Shown piece after piece: positions 15,235 to 24,286 of a DNA stretch of 45,518 nt (its first letter is position 1; the number at the start of each line of letters is the position of its first letter). This DNA is from Bacilli bacterium (GTDB lineage: Bacteria > Bacillota_I > Bacilli_A > RFN20 > CAG-449). A model generated the notes under the pieces. The model was not told where the DNA came from. It ran no database searches and worked only from the letters and a program-made list of their open reading frames with translations. The stretch lies in NCBI GenBank assembly GCA_900755065.1, contig CAAEFC010000032.1:1-45518 (forward strand). The letters are read 5' to 3'. Position numbers and translations under genes: made by a program.

Positions 15235-18072
15235 TTATTCCACGCTTTTCAGACTTTCGATCATATCGATTCTTTTCAGACTGAAATGCGTGACGAAATT
15301 GACGATGAAAGTGAAAAGGAAAGCAATCATCGCAGAAAAGAGATAACTGGTGAAAAAGATCTGACGAATGAAGCGCGCCCGCTCGATTTCGACGGTAGCG
15401 ATCACCAGATGCGTGACGAAATAACCCGCTAAAAGACCGATGGCGATGCCGATGCACGTCAGAAGAATATTTTCTTTGGTGATGTACTGATCGACTTCCT
15501 TGTCGTAGAAACCGAGTACTTTCAGCGTGGCGATTTCCCTCTTGCGTTCGTGAATGTTGATGTTGGACAGGTTGTACAGCACCACGAAAGACAGAAGCGC
15601 CGCCAGGACGATCAGAATGATCACGACCTTGTTGAGCGACCGGAGCATATTGTCAACCTGTTCGATCAGCACGTCCACGAACGAAACGCTGATGATTTCA
15701 TCGTTGGAAAGCAAGGAAGCGGAAAGCAAATTGCGTTGATTTTCATCTAAATCGCTCGTCGAAAAGAAAACCACGTTCGGAAGAAAGTGCTGACCGCTTT
15801 CTTCAAAGGTCATCGAATCCACGAAAACGTAATGATTGATGTAATTCTTGCAAATGCCGGAAATCTCGTACGTATACGCAACGTTGTGGATATCGACGAA
15901 CGAAATCGTATCGCCTGCTTTCAGTTTTTCCAGATCGGCGAGTTTCTCGCTGATGATGACTTTGCCGCTTTCAAGACTCAGCGCATTTCCGTTCCGATCG
16001 CGAAAACAGACGATATCGCCGACCTTGTCCCCGTCCGAAACGAAGAGCGTGAGTTCTCTGGAAGAAAGCGTAGCGTTCAGACTTTCCAATTCGGTTACGC
16101 TCTCGATCGCCGGGTCGGAAAAAAGCCCGCCGATATCGCTTCCTTCGGCTGAATTCAGATAAGCCATTCCGTCGAAAGTGAAGACTTCTCCGTATTGCTT
16201 TTCCGGAATGTTGGAAATCGAATCTTTCAAGCCGAATCCGCAGAGCATCAATGCCGTACAGCCGGCGATGCCGAAAATCGTCACCGCTACCCGCTTCTTA
16301 TACCGAAAGAGGTTTCTCACCGTCACTTTATTGGAAAAGGAAAGCCTTTTCCAGATAAAATCGACTCGTTCCAGTACGACTCTCTTTCCGCCCTTCGGCG
16401 CTTTCTGTCGCATCAGTTCGCTCGGTTTTTCCCTTAAAACCGCGCTTACCGTAAAAAGGGTCGTTCCTACGACGCAGACAAATGAAATCAAAATGCCCAG
16501 AAGAGAAGGAACCGCGTGAATCGCCATGCTGAAATCCGGAACGTCAAATAAAATGCGGTAGATATTGAAAATCAAAGACGGAATGATCACCGATCCCAGC
16601 GCACAGCCGACGATTCCCCCGATCAACGTCGCCAGAAAAGCGAACAACAGGTATTTGATGCTGATCTGCGCATTGGAAAATCCCAGCGATTTCAGCGTTC
16701 CGATTTCCAATCGGTCGTCTTCGACCATCCGATTCATCGAAATCAGACTCACCAGAACCGCGACGGCGTAAAAGATCAACGGAAAGATTCCGGCCAGGTT
16801 GTCGATGCTGAGCGTGTCGTCGATATAATCGGAATACGTGGAGTCATCGCTTCGATCCTGGATATACCACGTTCCTTTTTTCAACTGACTCAGTTCCTTT
16901 CGCGCGCTTTCGATTTCTTCGTTGAAAACCCGCGCGGATTCCGCGTATTCGTTTTCGCCGATCCGGATCTGTTCCGCTTGAATTTTCAGTTCTTCCCGAG
17001 TCGATTGAAGCGAACGCATTCCGGCCAAACGCGTTTCCGCCGTTTCGATTTGAAGCATCAGGGACGCATATTCTTCGCTTTCGGGATCCAGCGACTCCGA
17101 TTCACGAAGACTGTCGGCGATCTGCTTTTCCAACTGATCGACGGAAGAATCCAAAGTTTCTTCGCTTAAAGACGCGGCGGTCAGCGCGCTTTTCCATTGC
17201 GTTTCCGCTTGAAGATAAGCCGCTTTCGACCGGTCGATTTCGCTTCGGTATTCCGCCAGTCGGAGAAGTCCGTTTTCCTCTTCTTCATCGATGGACTTTT
17301 CAAGCGCGGAGTAGAGTTCACGATAACGGATTTCTTCTCTTTCCGCCTGAATTCCGCCGACCGCGGCGGTTGCCGAATCGATTTTTTCCAGATAGGCTTT
17401 TGAAGAAGTCGTTTCTTCTTTCGCCCCTTTCACCGTCAGATAGACGGCAGAATAATAATCGGTCTGATACGTTTCCTCCGGAACATAGGCGTAATAATGC
17501 ACCGTTCCCGAGCCGATTGAAGTGCTTCCCCGATTCTGACCGGTGCCGGTGTTGTTGAAATAGAGGGAACTGTCAACCGTTCCCACGATGATGAATTCGC
17601 TTTCTTTCAGATCGTCTGCGTGCAGGGTGATCCGATCGTTGAGATGCAGTCCGTTTTTGGAAAGCAGGTTTTCTTCGACGACGATCTCGTTTCTTTTTTC
17701 CGGAAAAGCGCCCTCGATCAAATTCAATCGGTTGATTTTTTCCGGCATCGAACTGACCCGGAGAACGTATTGATCTTCGCCGATAGAAAACAGGAGATCG
17801 CAGGTCCGCACGCCTTCCGCTTCTTCGATGCCCGCGACATCTTTCAGCGCGGAAACGTCGTCGAAAGTAAGCCCCTGTCCGGAAACGATTTTCAGATCGT
17901 ATCCGTCCGCGCGATCCAGATAGCGGTCTAAGGTTTTCAGCATATCGGGCGCGGTGGATTTTAATCCGACAAAGACGAACACGCCCAAAAGGCTCATGAT
18001 AAAGAGCGAGAGAAAACGCGGAATCGACCGACGAATGTTTCGGAATCCGTTCGTTAAAACGCGGTTTGTCAT
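15235..18072 (-). CDS. ABC transporter permease, FtsX/MacB-like, with long coiled-coil insert
   Basis: A 945-residue permease. An N-terminal helix (~22-42) is followed by an extracytoplasmic region (~45-440) whose second half (~240-425) is heptad-rich coiled coil with many Glu/Lys/Gln. FtsX-type membrane blocks follow at ~435-560 and ~595-620, then a second outer domain, and the last three helices (~815-940). This is the layout of DUF-type FtsX permeases of Bacillota that export or sense peptides or lipids. It pairs with the ATPase gene upstream; ATG at 18072 follows the ATPase TGA by 2 bp (a GTG at 18081 overlaps it). Substrate unknown. Confidence 0.87.
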   Translation of the reverse strand: MTNRVLTNGFRNIRRSIPRFLSLFIMSLLGVFVFVGLKSTAPDMLKTLDRYLDRADGYDLKIVSGQGLTFDDVSALKDVAGIEEAEGVRTCDLLFSIGEDQYVLRVSSMPEKINRLNLIEGAFPEKRNEIVVEENLLSKNGLHLNDRITLHADDLKESEFIIVGTVDSSLYFNNTGTGQNRGSTSIGSGTVHYYAYVPEETYQTDYYSAVYLTVKGAKEETTSSKAYLEKIDSATAAVGGIQAEREEIRYRELYSALEKSIDEEEENGLLRLAEYRSEIDRSKAAYLQAETQWKSALTAASLSEETLDSSVDQLEKQIADSLRESESLDPESEEYASLMLQIETAETRLAGMRSLQSTREELKIQAEQIRIGENEYAESARVFNEEIESARKELSQLKKGTWYIQDRSDDSTYSDYIDDTLSIDNLAGIFPLIFYAVAVLVSLISMNRMVEDDRLEIGTLKSLGFSNAQISIKYLLFAFLATLIGGIVGCALGSVIIPSLIFNIYRILFDVPDFSMAIHAVPSLLGILISFVCVVGTTLFTVSAVLREKPSELMRQKAPKGGKRVVLERVDFIWKRLSFSNKVTVRNLFRYKKRVAVTIFGIAGCTALMLCGFGLKDSISNIPEKQYGEVFTFDGMAYLNSAEGSDIGGLFSDPAIESVTELESLNATLSSRELTLFVSDGDKVGDIVCFRDRNGNALSLESGKVIISEKLADLEKLKAGDTISFVDIHNVAYTYEISGICKNYINHYVFVDSMTFEESGQHFLPNVVFFSTSDLDENQRNLLSASLLSNDEIISVSFVDVLIEQVDNMLRSLNKVVIILIVLAALLSFVVLYNLSNINIHERKREIATLKVLGFYDKEVDQYITKENILLTCIGIAIGLLAGYFVTHLVIATVEIERARFIRQIFFTSYLFSAMIAFLFTFIVNFVTHFSLKRIDMIESLKSVE

Positions 18073-18074
18073 CT

Positions 18075-18776
18075 TCACCACTCGATTTCCTCGCTCTTTT
18101 TCGGATGTTCGTTGAGGTAAACTTCTTCCACGCCTCCGTTTTTAAAGCGAATGACCTTATCGCACATCGGCGCGATCGCGCTGTTGTGCGTGATGATCAG
18201 CACCGTCATCTTCTCTTTCCGGCAGGTTTCTTCCAGAAGTTTGAGAATCTGCTTCCCGGTCTTGTAGTCCAAAGCGCCCGTCGGTTCGTCGCATAAGAGA
18301 AGTTTGGGATTCTTGGCGATGGCTCTGGCGATCGCCACGCGCTGTTGCTCGCCGCCGGACAACTGGGAAGGAAAATTCCCGATCCGGTCTTTCAGACCGA
18401 CTTTATCGAGAATTTCCGCCGGATCGAGATGATCCTTGCACAATTGCACCGCCAGTTCCACGTTTTCCAAAGCGGTCAGATTCTGCACGAGATTGTAGAA
18501 CTGAAAAACGAATCCGATATCGTTTCGCCGGTAACGGATCTGATCTTTGCCTTTCAGTTTCGTGATATCGATGCCGTCGACGAACAATTCGCCCGCGCTG
18601 GCGTCGTCCATTCCGCCCAGAATATTCAAACACGTCGTTTTACCCGCGCCCGAAGGACCGAGAATGCAGACCAATTCCCCTTTTTCGATTTCAAAAGAGG
18701 CCTTATCCAACGCGCGGATTTCGATATCCCCGGTTTTGTACACTTTGCAGATTTCTTTTGCCTGAATATACGCCAT
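18075..18776 (-). CDS. ABC transporter ATP-binding protein, MacB/LolD type
   Basis: A 233-residue ATPase with Walker A GPSGAGKT (~40-47), Q-loop FQFYNL, signature LSGGEQQR (~140-147), Walker B LLLCDEPTGALD and H-loop ITHN. The TGALD ending of Walker B is typical of MacB/LolD/FtsE ATPases. It energises the adjacent FtsX-type permease. ATG at 18776 has GGAGGGAG upstream and a TGC-TATAAT extended -10 promoter. Confidence 0.95.
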   Translation of the reverse strand: MAYIQAKEICKVYKTGDIEIRALDKASFEIEKGELVCILGPSGAGKTTCLNILGGMDDASAGELFVDGIDITKLKGKDQIRYRRNDIGFVFQFYNLVQNLTALENVELAVQLCKDHLDPAEILDKVGLKDRIGNFPSQLSGGEQQRVAIARAIAKNPKLLLCDEPTGALDYKTGKQILKLLEETCRKEKMTVLIITHNSAIAPMCDKVIRFKNGGVEEVYLNEHPKKSEEIEW

Positions 18777-18796
18777 AGTCTCCCTCCGATGAAAGA

Positions 18797-18802
18797 ATTA
18801 TA
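18797..18802 (-). promoter_or_regulatory. Extended -10 promoter of the ABC operon
   Basis: The minus strand reads TGCTATAAT; TATAAT is at 18797-18802. No convincing -35 is seen, which fits an extended -10 promoter. It lies 20 bp before the ATPase start. Confidence 0.5.
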
Positions 18803-18904
18803 GCAAACCTTGTATTCTTTTTCTATAAACCACTTTTTAAGCAATACTTTTTCATGATGCCCCGCTTTCATTGGTTGCTTTCTTTATTGTTATGCTTCCG
18901 CACT

Positions 18905-20488
18905 TCACGCAATAACAAAATCCGAAACTTCTTCAAATACCAGCGTCCCCAAAAGGAAAGAAGCGATGTCGGGATCCGCTAAAAAGAGAATTCCGCACGA
19001 AGAAACGAAACTTCCGTTCTTCGTCCGCATGACGCTCTGTCCCCTTATTCCCGCCTGAATGAATCCGAAATCCGCACGACCTTTGCATAACAAACAAATC
19101 GCAGAGGAAGCATTTGCCTGATAGGCGCTTAACGAGACTGCGTGACCTTCCAACCTCGTCTCTCCGCAGGAACACGAGGAGCGGTGTTGTTTCGTGTTCA
19201 CCCATTGGTACGGCGCTCCGTATTGATGCGTTTCCGTATATTGGCTGCAAAAGTCGCAATAATGACCTGTATACGTATGATAATGGGCTTTCAGCGTGAT
19301 TCCGCTGGTGTTGTTCGGATCCGTGAAATTCATTCGTAAATAGATTTTTTCATGATTCATCATCCTTGAAAACCGAATGCTCGTTCCTTCACGATTTTCG
19401 ATAAAATTCATTCCTTCATCGTATATATCAACGGTGAACTCCTTAGCCGAATCCAACTCAAAATGACATTCTTTCTGCACCTTCGCCTCTACTTTGATCA
19501 TCGTATCCTTACTCGGTCTGACCGTTCGTATGATTTCATCGTAACTCTGACTGCCATTCAGTTGAATCCGATTCTTATCGTAAGTGATGTAGTAGATCGG
19601 CCCATTGTAAAGAATATTTCGCTGTCCCTCCATCGTTCTTCCTTCAAAACTGCATTCAGCCGTCCATTCCCGATCGTTGCTAGGCGTATATTTGTATTTC
19701 ATGATCGCGTTAACCGCGGGCTTATGATACCAGGCGTCGGTTTCCGGATCATACCGCATAAAGTGATAATCGTTATCGCCCGATCTTACACAAATCAGTT
19801 CCTGATCGTCTGTGATTGAAGGAATTTCCGTATGCAGTTCAACGCGTTGACAGCCGATCGCTTCTAAATCCAGTTTCACATAGGTTGCCAACTCGGCTAC
19901 ATCTTGGGTTTTTTCCCAAACTTTAATCCCAATGAAATCGCCGATTTCATATTGTGATCCGTCCGAATTCGGATCATAGTCTTCATCATAAAACGGAGGC
20001 TGTTCTGTCCGATGAATCGCATAGGCATAACAATTATACTGTCTCCATATCGGATTCCATGCTCCGCCTGTACTGACCCAATTCCCTTCTTCGTCCTGAA
20101 CGAGGCTGTCCTGTAAAACATACTGGGGTAAACTGGATCTTCGCACATATGTATTCAAGTCAATTCCGTAATATGCATTTACAGCCTTCTGAATCGATTT
20201 GACGAAGCGATTGCCTTCCCGGTTGTTCATATAAACCGGATAGTCCGGTTCTTCTTCGATCAGTTGAATCGTATCTTTAACTAAGGTTCCGCATTGGGAG
20301 GTACCGATCAGATATTCGGGAATCTCGATTCCGTTTTCTTCGAGAAAGTTCATGCACGCTTCCTCCGTCATTTCGGAAAGCAATGGATTCGATTGGCTTT
20401 GTGCATCTACCTTTATCGCCGGTCGATTCGACAGGGCAAAAAGAAGAATCGTCGTAATTGTGATTCCTCTCATCATTCCTTTCTTCAT
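18905..20488 (-). CDS. Secreted papain-like protein with Cys-rich C-terminal module
   Basis: A 527-residue exported protein; a signal peptide is clear (MKKGMMRGITITTILLFAL..., cleavage likely near VDA-QS). The middle has NCYAYAIHRTEQP (~163) and, ~100 residues later, DYHFMRYDPETDAWYHKP. This Cys then His arrangement is that of papain-fold amidases/proteases, though activity is not proven. A beta-sandwich segment (~340-400) precedes a C-terminal module (~400-525) with CDFC, CSCGE and CLLC pairs, NGSF and GTLVF, matched in order in the subtilisin at 42172-44292. ATG at 20488 has AAGGAG and lies 6 bp after the lipoprotein gene. Lower GC than its neighbours suggests acquisition. Confidence 0.75.
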   Translation of the reverse strand: MKKGMMRGITITTILLFALSNRPAIKVDAQSQSNPLLSEMTEEACMNFLEENGIEIPEYLIGTSQCGTLVKDTIQLIEEEPDYPVYMNNREGNRFVKSIQKAVNAYYGIDLNTYVRRSSLPQYVLQDSLVQDEEGNWVSTGGAWNPIWRQYNCYAYAIHRTEQPPFYDEDYDPNSDGSQYEIGDFIGIKVWEKTQDVAELATYVKLDLEAIGCQRVELHTEIPSITDDQELICVRSGDNDYHFMRYDPETDAWYHKPAVNAIMKYKYTPSNDREWTAECSFEGRTMEGQRNILYNGPIYYITYDKNRIQLNGSQSYDEIIRTVRPSKDTMIKVEAKVQKECHFELDSAKEFTVDIYDEGMNFIENREGTSIRFSRMMNHEKIYLRMNFTDPNNTSGITLKAHYHTYTGHYCDFCSQYTETHQYGAPYQWVNTKQHRSSCSCGETRLEGHAVSLSAYQANASSAICLLCKGRADFGFIQAGIRGQSVMRTKNGSFVSSCGILFLADPDIASFLLGTLVFEEVSDFVIA

Positions 20489-20494
20489 ACCGTC

Positions 20495-21037
20495 TTACTC
20501 CTTGCTTGATGCTTTCTCTAATTCCCAGATTCTCAATATTTCTCCGCGTTCTGGATAATCTCTATTACTCAGTTGAAACACCATGTAAATCTTTTTGTTG
20601 AGCTTAAAAATTCCATAATACTCGACATAATAGTAATCCGGATCGTTGGAGTAGGATACATCATATCTCTGATTCGCTTCCAGAATATTCTCCGTCAGCA
20701 TCAGTTTATCCAAAATATCTTCCGTCCAGTAACGGCGTTTCGAATACTGCATTTCCGGATATTCCAGCCAACTGTCCGAAGTCAATGTAGAATCATATAG
20801 TTCTCCTTCAAATGGTTTATTCAAGAACGCATTGACTTTCAATGTCGTTTCGCTGATCTCAACGGAGAAATCAGAAAGAGAAGAAGATATAACACTGTAT
20901 TGATAGATAATTCTTGCCGTATATGTTCCCTCTTCGATGTCTGTACTGTATACATCTTTATGATGACAACCTGTCAGTATAGTTGCAAAGAAAAACAAAA
21001 TGGCAACGGCTCCTCGTTTTATTCTTCCATTCGTCAT
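20495..21037 (-). CDS. Lipoprotein paired with the secreted papain-like protein
   Basis: A 180-residue protein with a lipobox ending LTGC (Cys ~24) after a hydrophobic signal. The mature part is Tyr-rich beta protein (YYYVEYYGIFKLNKKIYMVF). No known domain was recognised. ATG at 21037 has a GGGGGGAG ribosome binding site. Its TAA lies 6 bp before the next start, so the two are co-translated. The same order, lipoprotein then secreted enzyme with the shared C-terminal module, occurs on the mobile element, so a chaperone, anchor or inhibitor role for the lipoprotein is a reasonable guess. Confidence 0.72.
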   Translation of the reverse strand: MTNGRIKRGAVAILFFFATILTGCHHKDVYSTDIEEGTYTARIIYQYSVISSSLSDFSVEISETTLKVNAFLNKPFEGELYDSTLTSDSWLEYPEMQYSKRRYWTEDILDKLMLTENILEANQRYDVSYSNDPDYYYVEYYGIFKLNKKIYMVFQLSNRDYPERGEILRIWELEKASSKE

Positions 21038-21315
21038 CTTCTCCCCCCTTTATCCGATTTCTTGCGATCATTGTATACAACTATTTCGTTTCTTTATCTG
21101 ATTTCATCTTAACCGACCGCTGATTTTTTTGCAAGCATTAAAAAATCGTCTTCCTATTCTTATTCTATGAAGTTTGATTTGAAAAATCATTAAACGTAAT
21201 AAATGAAAGAATTTGTCGGTTCTTTCCGTAAGCCTATTTCTTGAATGTATCCATCCCGATGTTTCTTATTTCCTGCCTTTCGAATACCTGTATTGCAATA
21301 GGGTATTCAAACATC

Positions 21316-21981
21316 TTATTTGTTCAAATAGTTGACAATGGTTTGAATTTCCCGAAAATCGTCAATCATGTAGTCCGGCTTGTATTGTTCCAGAATTTCC
21401 TTATCCCGATAACCGTAAGTGACGGCGACTTTCCGTAGTGACAGATTGTCCGCCGTTTTCATATCGGTGTCCGAATCGCCGACATAGAGGACTTCGTCTT
21501 TATCGACGCCCAGCAAAGCAATGAGGTAGTTTAAACTCGTCGGATCGGGTTTCAACGGAAATTCCTCTCTCTTTCCCACGATCTGATCGAAAGTGTTCTC
21601 CTTACACAGATGCGCGACGATTTCCCGCGTGTTTTCTTCTTTTTTATTGGAAAGAATCGCCGTTTTCACGCCGTTTCTTTTCAATTCGTCCAGCGTTTCC
21701 TGTACACCTTCGTACAGATGCGTATGCCGGGTCTGATTCAGAAGATACCGTCGGTTGAAATCAGCGAAAACTTTTTCTTCCTCTTCGGGAGAATGCGCGC
21801 AATCACTCAATGCCCGCGCGCAAAGTCGGCGGATTCCCGAACCGATCAGCGCTTTGGTCTCGTCATAGGTATACTGTCTGGAAAATCCCGACATTTTCAA
21901 CGCTTCGTTGATCGAATCTTTCAAATCCTCCAACGTATCCGCGAGCGTTCCGTCAAAATCGAAAATAACGGCTTTGATCAT
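21316..21981 (-). CDS. HAD-superfamily phosphatase, phosphoglycolate phosphatase-like
   Basis: A 221-residue HAD hydrolase with motif I FDFDGTLADT (~7-16), motif II ILSNKK, motif III Lys in LKPDP and motif IV VGDSDTD. The helical cap between motifs I and II and the length fit Gph/PpaX-type phosphatases acting on small phosphometabolites. I chose ATG at 21981, with AGGTGG upstream; it overlaps the pseudouridine synthase stop by 4 bp (ATGA). It is the last gene of the purB operon. Confidence 0.9.
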   Translation of the reverse strand: MIKAVIFDFDGTLADTLEDLKDSINEALKMSGFSRQYTYDETKALIGSGIRRLCARALSDCAHSPEEEEKVFADFNRRYLLNQTRHTHLYEGVQETLDELKRNGVKTAILSNKKEENTREIVAHLCKENTFDQIVGKREEFPLKPDPTSLNYLIALLGVDKDEVLYVGDSDTDMKTADNLSLRKVAVTYGYRDKEILEQYKPDYMIDDFREIQTIVNYLNK

Positions 21982-22853
21982 CTTTTTACCCACCTTTCCA
22001 TATCCGGCGGCAATGGGCAGGAGATCGAAACGAACTCGTTGCCGATCGGATGAATAAAACGGACTTCCGAAGAGTGAAGTGCCACACGGTCGATCCGTTC
22101 CTTGCTTCCTCCGTAAAGCGTATCGCCCAGAAGCGGGTGATGAAGATAACTCAGATGCACCCGGATCTGATGCGTCCTTCCCGTCTGCAATCTGAGACGA
22201 ACCAAGGCGTATTTGGGATATTCTCTGACCACTTCGTATTCGGTGATCGCCCGTTTGGCCTGAATCGAACGGCTGACGCGGTATCGCGGAGAATGCCGGT
22301 CCCGACCGATCGGTTCGTCGATGACTCCGCTTCGGGTTTTGAAGTGATGCTGGCACAGCGCCAGATAGTTTCTTTCCAGCGTGCCGTCTTCGATCTGCTT
22401 CATCATGCGGCCGTACGTGAGAAAGTCTTTGGCAAAGAGAACGATGCCGGTGGTTTCCTCGTCGATCCGGTGAAGATACCGGACTTCGCGGTACAAACGG
22501 ATCGAATAATAATACGCGGCGACGCGATTCGCCAAGGTCGAGTCGATCTGAATGCCGTCGGGATGAATCAGAATGCCCGACGGCTTGTTGACGATCAGAA
22601 GATAGTCGTCTTCGTAGAGGATATCTAACGGCAGATCGCAGGGAAGAAAGTTGATTTTTTCTTCCACGCGCACCGTCAGCCGATCGTCGGTTTTCAGGCG
22701 GCGGTCAAAAACAGCCGGTTCTCCGTTGATGAAACAGACGTTCGTCCGCTTCATCTCCGCGATGCGGGATTTCCCGATCCCCGATTCGCGAAAATACTCT
22801 TCGAGCGAATAATTCTGATATCTTTTGGTGATTCGGATCGCGATCGAGTCCAT
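21978..22853 (-). CDS. RluA/RluD-family pseudouridine synthase
   Basis: A 291-residue RNA pseudouridine synthase. An N-terminal S4-like part (~1-65, with INGEPA) precedes the catalytic domain. The catalytic Asp is ~131 in HRIDEETTG, and the RTHQIRVH motif follows at ~220. It would convert uridines in rRNA or tRNA to pseudouridine; the target position is not predictable. ATG at 22853 lies 2 bp after the upstream TAG. Confidence 0.92.
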   Translation of the reverse strand: MDSIAIRITKRYQNYSLEEYFRESGIGKSRIAEMKRTNVCFINGEPAVFDRRLKTDDRLTVRVEEKINFLPCDLPLDILYEDDYLLIVNKPSGILIHPDGIQIDSTLANRVAAYYYSIRLYREVRYLHRIDEETTGIVLFAKDFLTYGRMMKQIEDGTLERNYLALCQHHFKTRSGVIDEPIGRDRHSPRYRVSRSIQAKRAITEYEVVREYPKYALVRLRLQTGRTHQIRVHLSYLHHPLLGDTLYGGSKERIDRVALHSSEVRFIHPIGNEFVSISCPLPPDMERWVKR

Positions 22854-22855
22854 GC

Positions 22856-24286
22856 CTATTTCCCGTTCCCGGCGATTTTTTTCAGAATCGCCCGAGCCAC
22901 CCAGACCCCGTTAGCGCCTGCCTGCGCTAATCCGCGCGTGATTCCCGCGCCGTCTCCTCCGACATAAAGATTTTCGATTTTCGTCTGAAAGGAAGAATCG
23001 ACTTCCGGACGATCGGAATAGAATTTGGCTTCGACGCCGTAAAAGAGCGTATGATCGTTGGCGATTCCCGGCGTAACTTTATCCAGCGCTTCGATCATTT
23101 CGATCAGCGATTTCATCGTATTGTAAGGAAGAACCAGCCCGAGATCGCCCGGAACGGCTTCTTTCAGCGTCGGCGTAACGAATCCTTCTTCGATTCGTTT
23201 TTTCGTCGATCTCCGTCCCTTCTTGATATCGCCGTATTTCTGGACGATGACCGTTCCGCCCGACAATTGGTTGGCCAGACGGGATACGTCCTGCGCGTAT
23301 TGATTGGCGTCTTTGAACGGTTCGTCGAACTCTTGCGAAACCAGCAAGGCGAAATTGGTATTGTCCGATCCGAGTTTCGGATCATTGTAGGCATGCCCGT
23401 TGCAGACCATCGTCCCGTTGTGGTTTTCGATGACGACGTGTCCGGAAGGATTGGAACAGAATGTCCGCACGGTAGTGCCGACCGAAGTGTTGTAAATGAA
23501 TTTGCCTTCGTAAAGATTTCGGTTGATGTCCGCCATGATGATGTCGTTGGTTTCCACCCGGACGCCGATGTCGACGCGGTTGTTGGTAAAGCGGATTTTG
23601 TGTTTTCTCAACGTCGCGCTCAACCATTCCGAACCGTTTCGTCCGACGCCGAGAAGAACGTAATCGGCTCCGATTTCCGTTCCGTTTTCCAGAATCACGC
23701 CTTTGATCGTCTGATCCTGAACGATGATTTCGGAAACTTTGGAGGCGAAAAGGTAATCGACCTTGCCTTTCATCTCTTCGTAAATCGATTTCAGAAGGCC
23801 GAGATTGATTTCCGTCCCCAAATGGCGGACCTGACTTCTCAGCAGTTTCAATCCGACCGAAATGCCTTTTTTCTCGATTTCCAGCACTTCCGGCGTGTAC
23901 GGATCGGTGATCTCTTTCGGTGCGCCGTGCGCCAGATTGATCGAATCGACGTAACGGATCAGATCGAGAACCGTTTCCTTGTCCAGATAATGAATCATCC
24001 AGCCGCCGAACTCGCTGGTAATGTTGAATTTTCCGTCGGAATACGCGCCCGATCCGCCGAAACCGCTGGTCATCGCGCAACTCGGCTTGCACCCCGATTC
24101 TCCGTTGATATCCAACGGACATTGCTTGATTTTTTTGTTGAGAATCGGGCAGTTTCTGGAATAAATGTCCTGCCCCTTGTCGATCAGAAGAACCCGGATA
24201 TCCGGATTTTTTTTGATCAGTTCGTAAGCGCAGTAAATGCCGGTCGGACCCGCGCCCACGATGATGACGTCATAACGCTCTTTCAT
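22856..24286 (-). CDS. FAD-dependent oxidoreductase (COG2509-like)
   Basis: A 476-residue flavoprotein. The dinucleotide-binding motif GAGPTGIYCAYEL is at ~11-23, GVGRNGSEW is in the middle, and the second FAD contact YVGGDGAGITRGLAQAGANG is at the C-terminus. CPLDINGESGCKPSC near ~57-75 is a Cys cluster seen in this family. The physiological substrate is unknown. The start is ATG at 24286, overlapping the purA stop by one base (TGATG), with AGAGGTG as ribosome binding site. Its place behind purA is organisational and does not establish a purine role. Confidence 0.87.
   Translation of the reverse strand: MKERYDVIIVGAGPTGIYCAYELIKKNPDIRVLLIDKGQDIYSRNCPILNKKIKQCPLDINGESGCKPSCAMTSGFGGSGAYSDGKFNITSEFGGWMIHYLDKETVLDLIRYVDSINLAHGAPKEITDPYTPEVLEIEKKGISVGLKLLRSQVRHLGTEINLGLLKSIYEEMKGKVDYLFASKVSEIIVQDQTIKGVILENGTEIGADYVLLGVGRNGSEWLSATLRKHKIRFTNNRVDIGVRVETNDIIMADINRNLYEGKFIYNTSVGTTVRTFCSNPSGHVVIENHNGTMVCNGHAYNDPKLGSDNTNFALLVSQEFDEPFKDANQYAQDVSRLANQLSGGTVIVQKYGDIKKGRRSTKKRIEEGFVTPTLKEAVPGDLGLVLPYNTMKSLIEMIEALDKVTPGIANDHTLFYGVEAKFYSDRPEVDSSFQTKIENLYVGGDGAGITRGLAQAGANGVWVARAILKKIAGNGK

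Noticed and set aside
20495..21037. Homology between the two lipoproteins paired with the module-bearing enzymes
   Set aside because: Beyond the signal peptide and aromatic-rich strands I could see no alignable positions; only gene order is shared.
21188..21201. CATTAAACGTAATA as a further regulon palindrome
   Set aside because: One arm has a mismatch, and the site is not at a comparable distance from a start codon; the AT-rich gap gives such matches by chance.
21282..21308. GAATACC/GGTATTC hairpin after the HAD gene as terminator
   Set aside because: The 7-bp stem is downstream of the stop, but no T-run follows on the minus strand, so I did not list it as a terminator.
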